DNA of 64,000 bases from Gimesia sp. (GCA_002706765.1 PAJV01000044.1:1-64000); one strand, 5' to 3'; positions 46,111 through 55,138 are shown, counted from the first letter of the stretch. Notes: a model not told the origin generated them from the letters alone. Numbers and translations: made by a program.

Positions 46111-46416
46111 TCAGTCAAAACAAACCTCCCCTGAGATCACTCCTTCACCCACGATTCTACCACCCTCGTTTAATTTGAACCTGTTTCCATACTGGTACCA
46201 TTCAACAGAGATATTCTTTCCCAGAGGAATGACTACATCAACGTCATATTCTTTCTCGAGATGAAAATACTCTTCTATTGATTCTATAATACAACCCATT
46301 AATGTTTCATCAAAATTGATTTGAGGTGAATATCCTGAGGACGCAGGATGCAGTCTGCCTTTTTGATGCTCTGCCCTTTTTTGAAATAATTGAATTCTGG
46401 CTTTAAAAAGCACCAT
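46111..46416 (-). CDS. Small EF-Tu domain-like protein
   Basis: 101 residues. The layout resembles the C-terminal beta-barrel of elongation factor Tu standing alone: FKARIQLFQKRAEHQKGR, SSGYSPQINFD, VIPLGKNISVEWYQYGN and a closing FKLNEGGRIVGEGVIS, which parallels the FAIREGGRTVGAGVV end of EF-Tu. Such free-standing copies occur next to immunity genes in toxin loci. It is first in an operon with the ComJ-like gene. Function is unknown; it may protect or mimic translation factor surfaces. Confidence 0.65.
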   Translation of the reverse strand: MVLFKARIQLFQKRAEHQKGRLHPASSGYSPQINFDETLMGCIIESIEEYFHLEKEYDVDVVIPLGKNISVEWYQYGNRFKLNEGGRIVGEGVISGEVCFD

Positions 46417-46481
46417 GGTATTCGCCCTTGGAGATTAAAGGAGGCCCCTTTATGCATCACCTGAAAGTAGCTAAGGACTCG

Positions 46482-47363
46482 CTACGAAAACCAGCGGGCG
46501 GCGACGATGGCTTCGCCGGCGATCAGGAGTTTGCGCCAGCGGGGCAGGCCGAAACGGGTGGCGTAGACGTTATAGTCCATGCGTTCCATTTCCGTGAGGA
46601 TGCCGCCGTAAATGCGATGCATTGCTTTGAGGATGCGTTGCCCCTCCGGCGAGAGATAATCAAACAGCCGTTCCGAACTCTGATAATAACTGCGGGCACG
46701 TTCCACCTGGAACTGCATCAGTTCGCGGAAACGCTGATCATAAACCTGTGCCTCGATATCGGATCGCGAATATCCGAAGCGGTCTAAATCTTCCCGGGGT
46801 AAATAGACGCGGCCCATCTGAATGTCTTCTGCCAGATCGCGGAGAATATTCGTCAATTGAAACGCGAGGCCACATTCGACACCGGCTGCGGGTGCCCGTT
46901 CATCGTGAAAACCCCAGATATGAATGCAGCATAATCCGACCACTCCCGCCACGTGGTAACAGTACTCCTGCAATTGTTCAAAGGTCGCGAACGTGACCGG
47001 CTGCAGGTCAGACTCCACGCCGATGATCACCGCGAAGAAATACTCACGGGGGATGCGGTAACGTTCTATCACATCCCGCAGCGCCGGAAAACAGGGATGG
47101 TAGGGCGGCGCGTCCGGATCGCTTTGATATTCGAGCAGCTGATGCAATGCCTCCCGCCAGCTTCGCAATGCGTCTCCGCGGTCGACGGAACTCAACTCCG
47201 ACTGATCTCCCAGATCGTCCACCGTGCGCATGTAGGCGTACAGCACGCACATCGCCTGGAACTGCTCTTTCTGCAGCGCCAGAAATGAATAGTAGAAATT
47301 CCCCGCAGTCTGTTTTGCCAGCTGCTGGCAATAAGCATACGACTCGGACAGGCGTGTATTCAT
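46482..47363 (-). CDS. hpnD: Squalene/phytoene synthase family, HpnD-like (presqualene diphosphate synthase)
   Basis: 293 residues from the ATG at 47363; the longer frame adds an unsupported hydrophobic leader. Two aspartate-rich motifs for magnesium-diphosphate binding are present: DDLGD (49-53) and NILRDLAED (172-180), along with QLAKQTAGNFYYSFLAL and GRVYLPREDLDRFGYS. The family condenses two farnesyl diphosphates; the spacing and motifs favour HpnD, the first step of squalene synthesis for hopanoids, over phytoene synthase. hpnC and hpnE are not in the window. It probably works at the cytoplasmic membrane face. Confidence 0.8.
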   Translation of the reverse strand: MNTRLSESYAYCQQLAKQTAGNFYYSFLALQKEQFQAMCVLYAYMRTVDDLGDQSELSSVDRGDALRSWREALHQLLEYQSDPDAPPYHPCFPALRDVIERYRIPREYFFAVIIGVESDLQPVTFATFEQLQEYCYHVAGVVGLCCIHIWGFHDERAPAAGVECGLAFQLTNILRDLAEDIQMGRVYLPREDLDRFGYSRSDIEAQVYDQRFRELMQFQVERARSYYQSSERLFDYLSPEGQRILKAMHRIYGGILTEMERMDYNVYATRFGLPRWRKLLIAGEAIVAARWFS

Positions 47364-47851
47364 CGAATCTCTGGGAACGGTTACAAACAGGGAACAGGCG
47401 ATTACGGTCATCCATCTTAACTGCACCCACTTCAATTTGAAATCCGACTCCCCGCCTCGACCGGATATCCCTTCATAAATTTTTCACAATGCACGCCATC
47501 GGCACGGGAAGCTCACACATCTGTCACCAGACCACCCCGGGCAGGTGTTCTCCTGCTGGCAACTTACTGGTTACTCAGGAAATGCTTTCCCCTTGATTTT
47601 GCTTGAAACCTGCGAAAAACAGACAAATCCGCTTCGGTTTCCGTTCTTTCCAGCAGTTCCCTTTCTGACGACGTAGATCTTAATATTCCATTCCGGCTGT
47701 GAAGATACGTGAAAAAGGTCCAGTCGCGCACACAATACTCTTTTGCAATTTACTTGCATTAGACATTGACTTCTGCAACTGTTATGTAATAATGACTGCA
47801 TTGTCAATTTCTCACAGATTATCTACCCGTTAAAAAACCTGGAGTCGCGTG
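47364..47851. other. Divergent intergenic region, promoters expected
   Basis: This 488-base gap separates hpnD (minus) and a DUF1559 gene (plus). An A/T-rich stretch near 47740-47835 (GTTATGTAATAATGACTGC) precedes the DUF1559 ribosome site GGAG at 47841. A 78-codon minus frame at 47571-47807 has no support. No repeat or RNA gene was seen. Confidence 0.4.
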
Positions 47852-48754
47852 ATGAAGAGCATCAAGCCGGCACGACGTGGATTTACCCTGATTGAACTTC
47901 TGGTGGTGATCGCCATTATTGCGATTCTGATTGCCTTACTGCTGCCGGCTGTCCAGCAGGCACGCGAAGCGGCCCGTCGCAGTACCTGCAAAAACAATCT
48001 GAAACAGATTGGACTGGCGCTGCATAATTACAACGAGACTCACAGCGTTCTTCCCTCCGGCTGGATTGGTGTGGAACCCGGTGTCGGCGCCAATGTGGAG
48101 TATGGAAGTGGCTGGGGCTGGGGAACGATGATCCTGCCCTTCATGGACCAGAGTCCGTTATACAATCAGATCAACTTCAGCCGGGATATTAACGACCCGA
48201 TACAAACCACGGGCCTGGTTGAAACCGTGCTTCCTGCCTTTCGATGCCCTTCTGATCCTGCTGACAACACATTCGAACTGGAAGAAGAAGGCAGCCCGGG
48301 CACGGTTCTGATCCGTCTGGCAACCGCCAACTACATCGGCGTGTTCGGCAGTGAAGAACTGGACGATTGCGAAATTGTGGCACCGGGAACGAACTGTCAG
48401 AGTTCCGGAACATTTTATCAAAACAGCAATACCAGATTTCGCGACGTGACTGACGGCTTGTCTCAGACCCTGTTTGTCGGTGAGCGCAAAACCGATGCCA
48501 CCGCTGACTGGTATTCCACCTGGGTGGGTGCGGTTCCTGAAGGCGCAGAAACCTTTGCCCGCGTGCTGGGTGCCACCGACCATGTTCCCAACGATCCGGC
48601 TTCCCATTTTGATGACTTCAGCAGCCATCATACGGGGGGCGCGCAGTTTCTGTTCGGGGATGGACGCGTGCGGTTTATTTCAGAAAACATTGACAAGACC
48701 GTCTACCAGTCCCTGTCGAGTATCCGTGGAGGCGAGCTGACCAGCTTCGAATAA
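47852..48754 (+). CDS. DUF1559 domain protein with prepilin-like N-terminus (copy 4)
   Basis: 300 residues from the ATG at 47852, which has GGAG 7 bases upstream (a GTG lies one codon earlier). N-terminus [20 protein letters not shown], then [55 protein letters not shown] and [20 protein letters not shown]. It stands alone with a strong terminator just downstream. Confidence 0.92.
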   Translation: MKSIKPARRGFTLIELLVVIAIIAILIALLLPAVQQAREAARRSTCKNNLKQIGLALHNYNETHSVLPSGWIGVEPGVGANVEYGSGWGWGTMILPFMDQSPLYNQINFSRDINDPIQTTGLVETVLPAFRCPSDPADNTFELEEEGSPGTVLIRLATANYIGVFGSEELDDCEIVAPGTNCQSSGTFYQNSNTRFRDVTDGLSQTLFVGERKTDATADWYSTWVGAVPEGAETFARVLGATDHVPNDPASHFDDFSSHHTGGAQFLFGDGRVRFISENIDKTVYQSLSSIRGGELTSFE

Positions 48755-48799
48755 TCTCACATCATAGTTTGCTACGCGAACAGCAGGCTCTGCCAGCGA

Positions 48800-48836
48800 C
48801 GACCAGTCATTTCCTGATTTGACTGGTCGTTTTTTA
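48800..48836 (+). terminator. Rho-independent terminator of DUF1559 copy 4
   Basis: CGACCAGTCA (48800-48809) pairs with TGACTGGTCG (48820-48829) across a 10-base loop and is followed by six T residues. It lies 46 bases after the DUF1559 stop. Confidence 0.9.
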
Positions 48837-49018
48837 TTGTCAAACCATGCGATCGGTCTGTCCCGTCGTCAGCGTTTCAGCCAATCTGCCGAGATTTTTT
48901 TCTTTTTCTGAGACAGACTGTACGCCGCTGAATCATCTGATCTCTGTGCACTCATTTACCAGAATCAAGCCTGTTCCACGGATTGAAGCTGGTTAACCGG
49001 AGCGGGAGGATTATACCG

Positions 49019-49165
49019 ATGCCGTCGAAATACTCACTCGACAATGAAAAACTGAGCCGCCAGTTCCGACTTCGGCACTTGAGTCTGAGACTGGTTTCTC
49101 CTAGAATAAGCGGCCGGGCAGTCCGCGTGAAACACTGCCATCTCTGTATTCAGAAAGAGTTTTGA
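49019..49165 (+). CDS. Possible 48-residue leader ORF
   Basis: The ATG at 49019 has GGGAGG 8 bases upstream, a good ribosome site. The 48-codon frame (PSKYSLDNEKLSRQFRLRHL) ends in TGA one base before the ATG at 49167, so translation would be coupled to the next gene. The product is basic and shows no family. It could be a leader peptide, a small protein or a chance frame; the ribosome site and spacing are the only support. Confidence 0.3.
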   Translation: MPSKYSLDNEKLSRQFRLRHLSLRLVSPRISGRAVRVKHCHLCIQKEF

Positions 49166-49166
49166 A

Positions 49167-49427
49167 ATGAACCGATTCAAACTGACACTGGTAATGCTGT
49201 TCACCCTGGTCCAGTGCCCGCAATTGTTTGCTCATCCGGGACACGGAGCCCGGGAAACTGTCAACCCTAACGGAATCCTGCATTATCTGACAGAACCGGT
49301 TCACGTGATGCCCTTCATCATTATCGCCGTTATCATGAGCATGCTGATTGGCGGAAAAAAATTCCTGCAGCGGTTACGTGATCAACGTCAGAAAGTCGTC
49401 GTACGCGTGCAGAATCGTCGCAAGTAA
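49167..49427 (+). CDS. Small exported membrane protein with His-rich AHPGHG start
   Basis: 86 residues: signal peptide (FKLTLVMLFTLVQCPQLFA), a mature start HPGHGARETVNPNG, then a HYLTEPVHVMPFIIIAVIMS membrane helix and a basic tail. The HPGHG/HYLTEPVH pattern resembles the N-terminal region of HupE/UreJ-type nickel or cobalt proteins, so metal binding is possible. Its stop codon directly abuts the stop of the convergent metallohydrolase gene, with no gap. Confidence 0.65.
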   Translation: MNRFKLTLVMLFTLVQCPQLFAHPGHGARETVNPNGILHYLTEPVHVMPFIIIAVIMSMLIGGKKFLQRLRDQRQKVVVRVQNRRK

Positions 49428-51938
49428 TCAGCGATGATCCACTGCTTCTTCCGCGCGCTGCTGATACACTTTTATGGCGCGCTGATAAGTCTGTTCGGCA
49501 GCCTTCCTCTCCGGCTCGGCAATTTTCAGATGTCGATTTTTCCAGAGCAGCTTAATGGTCTCGGCGCACCACAGCGCGCTTTCGCGTGAGACCCGAATCG
49601 GCTGTTCCGCCACGATGACATTCACCGGGTTGGTATGCAGCTGAGGAAACTGCCGTAACGCAATCCAGCTGCTGGTTTCTACGGGCACTTCAAACTGCAG
49701 CGCATGAATTTCCCCGTCAGCGGGAACACTCTGCTGCCCCACCACCGCGCCATTCATCACGATTTCCACGAGGCGATTACCGGAAGTTACATATTCGGAA
49801 TTACGCGGCGCATGCAGCACGCGCGTATCACCCGATGCCCGGCGGCCTTCAGGCGGATCAAGCAGACCATAGGCGACCGCCCTGGGAGTTTCGGCAGCGA
49901 AGGCGACTTTGGCTGTGATCTTCACCCTGCCTGGCTGCTTCAGTTGAATGTCTTCAAAACCAGGTGCTACATCATTGACCTGGAATTCCAGCGCATGCGC
50001 ATAACCGTCAGAGACATAAGCACGCCCCTGCCGAATCCCGTGGCACCACTGTGTGAAATCCAGTTCATCCTGCTGTCCCAGTTGCACATAGACGCGTCCC
50101 TGGCCGACACGCCGACTGCTCATGCAGGGAAAATCGGTTTCGCCGCTCACCTTCAGCGGAAAACCACAGTTTAAAATATGATACCAGGTGTTCCATTCCG
50201 GAATCCGTTCGGTGTCCATCGCACTGATAAAGTCACAAACCCCTTCCGCCGTACTGACACAGATTTCCATCGCACCGCCCCCGTTCATTTCGGGAACCGC
50301 CAGGTTCGGCAGCTGATCGGCGGCCTGCTCCAGGGCCTGCGTTAATTCATCCCCTGTCAGCTGGCTGTTGCCATCTGCGTCGATCGTTTCAAATGCAGCC
50401 GGCAGGAGTCCTGATGCCGCCTCCTGTGCGCTTAATGAACCTGACTTGTCCTGATCCAAGTCTTCAATCAACCGCTGCGCGGCGAAGGGGGGATTCACTT
50501 TTAATGCGGAATGAGGAAAGCCGGTCACTCCCCCCTGCTGTTTGGCCCACCGCATCACGGGCACAGTCCAGGTGGGCCAGCCAGTGGTTGTTCCCAGGGT
50601 GCCCGGATAAGTCTGATTCTGCAGGTTGAGCAGACAGACATGCCCCAGAGCCGCAGAACCGAAACCGCTGATTTCCAGATCGTATTTCAGCAGCGTCAGA
50701 GGTTCGCTCACCCGATCAGCCGTGGAAGAAAAAAACTGACGTTGCACATCAAAGCAGGGCCCCCAGGTTAAAACGCAGCCGACATTCATGCCTTCTCCTT
50801 TGACCTGGTTGAACATGTCCTGCGGAGAAACCCCTTTCGTGGGGTTATCATAATGAGAGCAGCCTGCTGCATGAATGTGATGGTCGCCGGAATAAAAACC
50901 GAATTCGCGGGGATTTACCCAGCGTTTGAGATTCACTTCCAGGGTCTGCTCTGCCTCTGCTGAAATTTTGACACGCCGGGTCAGCCGTTGATACTCCGGG
51001 CCGCGACTATACTCCATTTCCAGTTCGCCAGCAGGCAGCATCACGGTCTCACCATCCTGTCGATAGATCTGGGGTTGAAAAAAGAAATCGGGTGCCAGCC
51101 GCTTGGCCTGCAGAGGAAAGACGTGTCCCTGGGAATCGCGAAACAGAAGTCGCGCGGCGGTGGGTCTGCCGTCAAAGTCTTTGATGGTAAGTTGGACGGG
51201 CACAGCCGGACGCACATCAAACAGGACCGGCACTTCACCCCGAAAACCAATATCCTGCGTACCCGCTCCCACATCGAAAGCCAGCGTGGCTTCCCGTTTT
51301 CCTGACTCGTGGCAGTAGATCAGAGCGAGCACATATTCCACTTCCAGACCACTCAGCTGGGCCGTCATCGGACTCGCCTGAAACAGTTCGACTTCCAGGA
51401 AGCGATCGGTCTTACTGTCTTTGGTTTCATTCCGATTCAATTCCGGCTGTGCCTGGCGCTTCAGCGAACTCAATGCGCCTCCCGAATAGACAGGGCCTGC
51501 CTGGGGACTGGAGATCTGCAGCTGCCTGGTCACCGTACTCTGATTGACCACCTTCACCACAAACGGCGTAAAGCCCCCTTGCTGCAACACAGCGGCGGCT
51601 GGTCCGCGGGCCACTTTCGTCCGCACTTCCGGGTTCAGGGAGACGAGACACAAGACTTCCGGATCGAGTAATTTCTGAATCGCAGCTGCGTCCCGCTGAT
51701 CACAGGCGGTATTCAGTTTTTGAACCAGCGGCGCGGGTAAAGGAGCCCCCAGGTAATCCAGCGCAGAAATGAGCCGCTTCACATTCGCGGCCAGCGGCTG
51801 TCCTTCCACTGCTGCTGCCGCAGGAGACTCCGCCAGCAGATTGCCGGAAACCAGGAAGCACGACAGACAGACTGTCATGAAAACCACGTTTCTCAAGCGC
51901 GCCGATTTCCTGTCCCAGGCGGTCCGTTCGACGTTCAT
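49428..51938 (-). CDS. CehA/McbA-type metallohydrolase with inserted EF-hands
   Basis: 836 residues with a signal peptide. GGGGAG lies upstream of the ATG. The metallohydrolase part begins near residue 347 with the PHP-like motif FGFYSGDHHIHAAGC (H353, H354 and H356 as candidate metal ligands) and continues to MSSRRVGQGRVYVQL and IRQGRAYVSDGYA. Two EF-hands, DLDQDKSGSLSAQEA and DADGNSQLTGDEL, are inserted at about residues 495-545, between the metal-site halves. The N-terminal 340 residues are beta-rich and of unknown fold. It probably hydrolyses an ester or phosphoester outside the cytoplasm under calcium control; the calcium role is inferred. Confidence 0.8.
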   Translation of the reverse strand: MNVERTAWDRKSARLRNVVFMTVCLSCFLVSGNLLAESPAAAAVEGQPLAANVKRLISALDYLGAPLPAPLVQKLNTACDQRDAAAIQKLLDPEVLCLVSLNPEVRTKVARGPAAAVLQQGGFTPFVVKVVNQSTVTRQLQISSPQAGPVYSGGALSSLKRQAQPELNRNETKDSKTDRFLEVELFQASPMTAQLSGLEVEYVLALIYCHESGKREATLAFDVGAGTQDIGFRGEVPVLFDVRPAVPVQLTIKDFDGRPTAARLLFRDSQGHVFPLQAKRLAPDFFFQPQIYRQDGETVMLPAGELEMEYSRGPEYQRLTRRVKISAEAEQTLEVNLKRWVNPREFGFYSGDHHIHAAGCSHYDNPTKGVSPQDMFNQVKGEGMNVGCVLTWGPCFDVQRQFFSSTADRVSEPLTLLKYDLEISGFGSAALGHVCLLNLQNQTYPGTLGTTTGWPTWTVPVMRWAKQQGGVTGFPHSALKVNPPFAAQRLIEDLDQDKSGSLSAQEAASGLLPAAFETIDADGNSQLTGDELTQALEQAADQLPNLAVPEMNGGGAMEICVSTAEGVCDFISAMDTERIPEWNTWYHILNCGFPLKVSGETDFPCMSSRRVGQGRVYVQLGQQDELDFTQWCHGIRQGRAYVSDGYAHALEFQVNDVAPGFEDIQLKQPGRVKITAKVAFAAETPRAVAYGLLDPPEGRRASGDTRVLHAPRNSEYVTSGNRLVEIVMNGAVVGQQSVPADGEIHALQFEVPVETSSWIALRQFPQLHTNPVNVIVAEQPIRVSRESALWCAETIKLLWKNRHLKIAEPERKAAEQTYQRAIKVYQQRAEEAVDHR

Positions 51939-51982
51939 CGCAGTCTCCCCTTCTGATACACAGCAGGGCCGTCCGCTGCTGT

Positions 51983-53164
51983 TTACTCTGTTGAAAATTT
52001 ATGAATGGTCGTCTGCTCGTAGACTTCCCCCGGCTTGAGAATGGTGCTGGGGAACTCCGGCTGATTGGGAGAATTCGGAAAATGCTGTGCTTCCAGGCAG
52101 AGCCCGCCGTTTTTGGGATAACCGCCGCTGGCCGGGGTTCCATCCAGAAAGTTCCCCGTGTAGAACTGCACGCCGGGTTCGGTAGTGAAGACTTCCATTA
52201 CGCGACCCGACTCGGGATCTTTGACCCGCGCACAGAAGGCAGGTTGCTGATCACTCTGATTGACCACCCAGCAGTGATCATATCCGCCTTCGACCTGATC
52301 GATCCGCTCTCCAATTTTGTGGGCCGAAGTAAAATCCATCGGTGTCCCTTTGACCGACTTGAGTTCTCCGGTAGGAATCGCTTCGTCCGTCACCGGCAGA
52401 TACTGGTCGCAGTTGAGAACCAGTTCATGATCCAGGATTTTGCCTTCACCAGCCAGATTCCAGTAACAGTGATTGGTCACATTGAGGGGCGTCGCTTGAT
52501 CGCTGGTGGCGGTGTAATCGATTTTCAGTTCATTGTTGTTATTCAGCGAATAAATGACGTTTAACGTCAGTTTACCGGGATACCCTTCTTCGCCATCCGG
52601 ACTGACCAGACTCAACCTCACGCCGACTTCATCTTTCCTGCTGAAGCTTTCAGCGGCCCAGACTTTTTTATCAAAGCCTGCGTTGCCTCCATGCAGATGG
52701 TTGGGAGGAATATTCTGAGCCAGTTGATACTCTTTCCCGTTGAGAGTGAATTTTCCATCCTTGATCCGATTGGCATAGCGACCGCAGATGGCACCGAAAT
52801 ACGGGCCTTTGTTCTCATAAGCGGCCAGGGAATCAAAACCCAGCGTGACATTTTCGGATGTTCCCTCCCGGTCGGGCAGGTAAACCGCGGTCACAATCGC
52901 GCCATAGTTGATAATATTAACGCTCGTTCCTTTTGTATTAGACAACAGGAACTGTGTGATCTCCTGGCCGCCAGCGGTAGTTCCATAGGGCTCTTCCTGA
53001 ACGGTCAGCTGGTATTCATTTCCGGTATTCATGTCTGCATCCTTCGCACTGGTTTTATCTGAAGCGGCCTTTCGGGAATCAGGAGAGGACGCCTTTTCCT
53101 CTGAACAGCCTGTAAGCAGAATTAAAGCACTGATGATTCCACTCCAATATTTCCGTTGCATCAT
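51983..53164 (-). CDS. galM: Aldose 1-epimerase, lipid-anchored
   Basis: 393 residues. Signal with lipobox LILLTGC (C20), then a linker and the mutarotase domain from about residue 50. Catalytic motifs are intact: PNHLHGG (154-160), TNHCYWNLAG with H232 as the acid, and LCLEAQHFPNSPNQPEFP with E358 as the base. It interconverts alpha and beta anomers of galactose or glucose. GAGAGG lies upstream of tandem ATGs. Export to the periplasm is unusual for GalM but common in planctomycetes; it may process sugars released by nearby secreted enzymes. It is followed 44 bases later by the metallohydrolase gene. Confidence 0.92.
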   Translation of the reverse strand: MMQRKYWSGIISALILLTGCSEEKASSPDSRKAASDKTSAKDADMNTGNEYQLTVQEEPYGTTAGGQEITQFLLSNTKGTSVNIINYGAIVTAVYLPDREGTSENVTLGFDSLAAYENKGPYFGAICGRYANRIKDGKFTLNGKEYQLAQNIPPNHLHGGNAGFDKKVWAAESFSRKDEVGVRLSLVSPDGEEGYPGKLTLNVIYSLNNNNELKIDYTATSDQATPLNVTNHCYWNLAGEGKILDHELVLNCDQYLPVTDEAIPTGELKSVKGTPMDFTSAHKIGERIDQVEGGYDHCWVVNQSDQQPAFCARVKDPESGRVMEVFTTEPGVQFYTGNFLDGTPASGGYPKNGGLCLEAQHFPNSPNQPEFPSTILKPGEVYEQTTIHKFSTE

Positions 53165-53813
53165 TAAAAGTCCTCTCGCTACCGATGGGATGTTATTGAC
53201 AGGCTCGGTTCAAATATCTCTGCAAACCAGAATAACAAATCCCCCTGCAAATGTAATGCAGAAACGAATCCCTCTGGCTGCGTAAAGCCTTTGAAAAAAC
53301 ATCAGGCACCCGGGAAGGAACATCAGCCGCGAAGTCAGCCCTTCAGAGGAGACCGCCGGCTGCTTTCGGGTGAGGGAATCCACGGTGAAAAGAGGGCCTC
53401 ACAGCGGACTGGAAAGTCCAGGAACAGGCTTCAATAGAGGGACTCTCAATAAAATTCGCAGTAAATTATGAACCGCGTAAAAAAACAGCCCCCTTTTATT
53501 TTCCATCCTGTGAAACGCTCAACGGGGGCGATCTATATATTCGCCCGCACACTAATTTCAGGTTAAAGTTTCACGACATTCGTGTTAACAAGAAATGTAA
53601 AGTACTGATATATAAATACTTACAATTTTATAAAACAGATTCTCTGAATCCTCCCCAAAACAAATGAGAGTAAGTTATAATTAAAGACAGGCGAATTGAT
53701 TTGGAGAATATTTGATTCCCTTCCGGAATCTTTACTAAATTCCCATCATTTCTCCTCTCTCTGGCGTAGTAATAGACAGAGCGTGTCAAATAACGCGGAG
53801 AGGGGAGGTAGAC
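53165..53813. other. Divergent intergenic region upstream of the sigma factor gene
   Basis: This 649-base gap holds the promoters for the epimerase (minus) and the ECF sigma factor (plus). It is A/T-rich from about 53555 to 53760, ending in the ribosome site GGGGAGG before 53814. A candidate autoregulatory sigma promoter could lie near 53570-53600 (AAAGTTTCACGACATTCGTG), but no certain -35/-10 pair was found. No gene or repeat was recognised. Confidence 0.45.
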
Positions 53814-54446
53814 ATGCAGTTAGAAATGGTCGATAAAAAAATTGAGGAACGAGATTCTTTACCTTCAGGGGGCGTGACAAGTGATGCCCGTCTGGTGGAA
53901 GCAGCTCGCAAGGGTGACGACAGCGCATTTGGCGAGTTAGTCCTGCGTTATGAGCGCAGACTGATCCGTGTGCTGATTCAGTTCGTCAAAAGCCCGGACC
54001 TGGCAGAAGATCTGGCACAGGATACATTCCTGAAAAGCTATGAGCGTCTCGATCAATTCGATACATCCAGGAGATTTGGTCCCTGGCTGTTCCGGATCGG
54101 GGTCAATCAGGCTCTGGATTATCTGCGAAAACAGAAGCGAAGAGGCTGGTGGCTGTTATTCAGTGACAGTCCCTCAGACACTCCTTTCGATCCCTCAGTC
54201 CCGGATCCAAGGAACAAGATAGATATCAATCAGGAAGTCCAGGCCATCTTGGAAGAGATTCCTGAAAAGTATCGGACCGTACTCGTATTGCGTGATCTGG
54301 AGAATTTCTCGACTTCCGAAATCGCAGCGATTCTGGACCGCAAAGAAGCAACGATTCGCTGGCGACTGGCAGAAGCAAGAAACCGTTTCCAGAAACTGTG
54401 GTCTAATCGTCAAAATGTAGAAAGCTCCATGTCGGGCAAGGAATAA
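53814..54446 (+). CDS. ECF RNA polymerase sigma factor
   Basis: 210 residues. GGGGAGG lies 5 bases before the ATG. Region 2 spans about 25-115 (DSAFGELVLRYERRLIRVLI, LAEDLAQDTFLKSYERL, FGPWLFRIGVNQALDYLRKQ) and region 4 about 145-200 (EEIPEKYRTVLVLRDLENFS, IAAILDRKEATIRWRLAEAR). No region 3 or C-terminal extension. It directs RNA polymerase to stress or envelope promoters. The next gene, 6 bases downstream, encodes the likely anti-sigma factor. Confidence 0.93.
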   Translation: MQLEMVDKKIEERDSLPSGGVTSDARLVEAARKGDDSAFGELVLRYERRLIRVLIQFVKSPDLAEDLAQDTFLKSYERLDQFDTSRRFGPWLFRIGVNQALDYLRKQKRRGWWLLFSDSPSDTPFDPSVPDPRNKIDINQEVQAILEEIPEKYRTVLVLRDLENFSTSEIAAILDRKEATIRWRLAEARNRFQKLWSNRQNVESSMSGKE

Positions 54447-54452
54447 CAAGAC

Positions 54453-55013
54453 ATGTACTGCGCACAATGCAACGGTTTGAAGTCGCGCGTTGCTCTGGCA
54501 GTCGGAAACGACCTGTCGGGCACCGAACTCAAACTACTCGAAAAACAACTACAAAACTGTGAGCAATGTCGCTTGCAGTATGAACAGCTGCAAAAAAGCT
54601 ACGAAGCACTGCAAAATCAGTTTGACAGCGCCCCGGTGCCTTCTTTACAGGACAGCGTGTGGCCTCAGGTCTCTGCTAAAATTGCGGCCCGTCGCCGGAA
54701 AAACCGACCCACGCGTTTTAATGTCCTGCTACCGACTCTGACCACGGTGGCGTGCTGTCTGGCCCTCATGCTGGTCACGAACAATCCCCGGCCAGATCAG
54801 CAGACATTTGCTCCGGCTTCGGAATCCATCCATCCTGTGAATGTTCTGGATAATCATAATTTCTCAAATGTGAACCTGCGTGATTTTCCGGATCAGCAGT
54901 GGGGTTCGCCGGAACAGATGCTGGAACATCAGATGAATCCTTACGGATACGAGCTACCTCGTCTCCGCCACGATTCACGGAATACCCATCAGTTAAATTC
55001 CGTCAAATTTTAA
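54453..55013 (+). CDS. Probable anti-sigma factor (zinc-finger type, membrane)
   Basis: 186 residues. The N-terminal 45 residues carry CAQCNGLKSRVALAVGNDLS and NCEQCRLQYEQLQKS, a zf-HC2-like pattern of CxxC pairs. A membrane helix at about 91-107 (LLPTLTTVACCLALMLV) separates this cytoplasmic sensor from an exported tail rich in asparagine and glutamine. The gene lies 6 bases after the ECF sigma gene and ends before a strong terminator. It probably holds the sigma factor inactive until an envelope signal. The zinc ligand set is not the canonical HxxxCxxC, so the call is tentative. Confidence 0.75.
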   Translation: MYCAQCNGLKSRVALAVGNDLSGTELKLLEKQLQNCEQCRLQYEQLQKSYEALQNQFDSAPVPSLQDSVWPQVSAKIAARRRKNRPTRFNVLLPTLTTVACCLALMLVTNNPRPDQQTFAPASESIHPVNVLDNHNFSNVNLRDFPDQQWGSPEQMLEHQMNPYGYELPRLRHDSRNTHQLNSVKF

Positions 55014-55037
55014 GTTCAGCTCTTCATTCCTGAGCTC

Positions 55038-55067
55038 AGGCTGGTCAATCGACCAGCCTTTTTTTTA
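55038..55067 (+). terminator. Rho-independent terminator of the sigma/anti-sigma operon
   Basis: GGCTGGTC (55039-55046) pairs with GACCAGCC (55051-55058) around an AATC loop and is followed by eight T residues, 25 bases after the anti-sigma stop. Confidence 0.93.
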
Positions 55068-55138
55068 TGATATCTGTAAATGTCGCTTCCCTTCTTGAAA
55101 GGGTCGCATCAATCAGCCTCAGGGAATGAGCTCCGCTT

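Noticed and set aside
47571-47807. 78-codon minus-strand frame
   Set aside because: Basic, cysteine- and serine-scattered composition with no start context; sits in the promoter region of DUF1559 copy 4.
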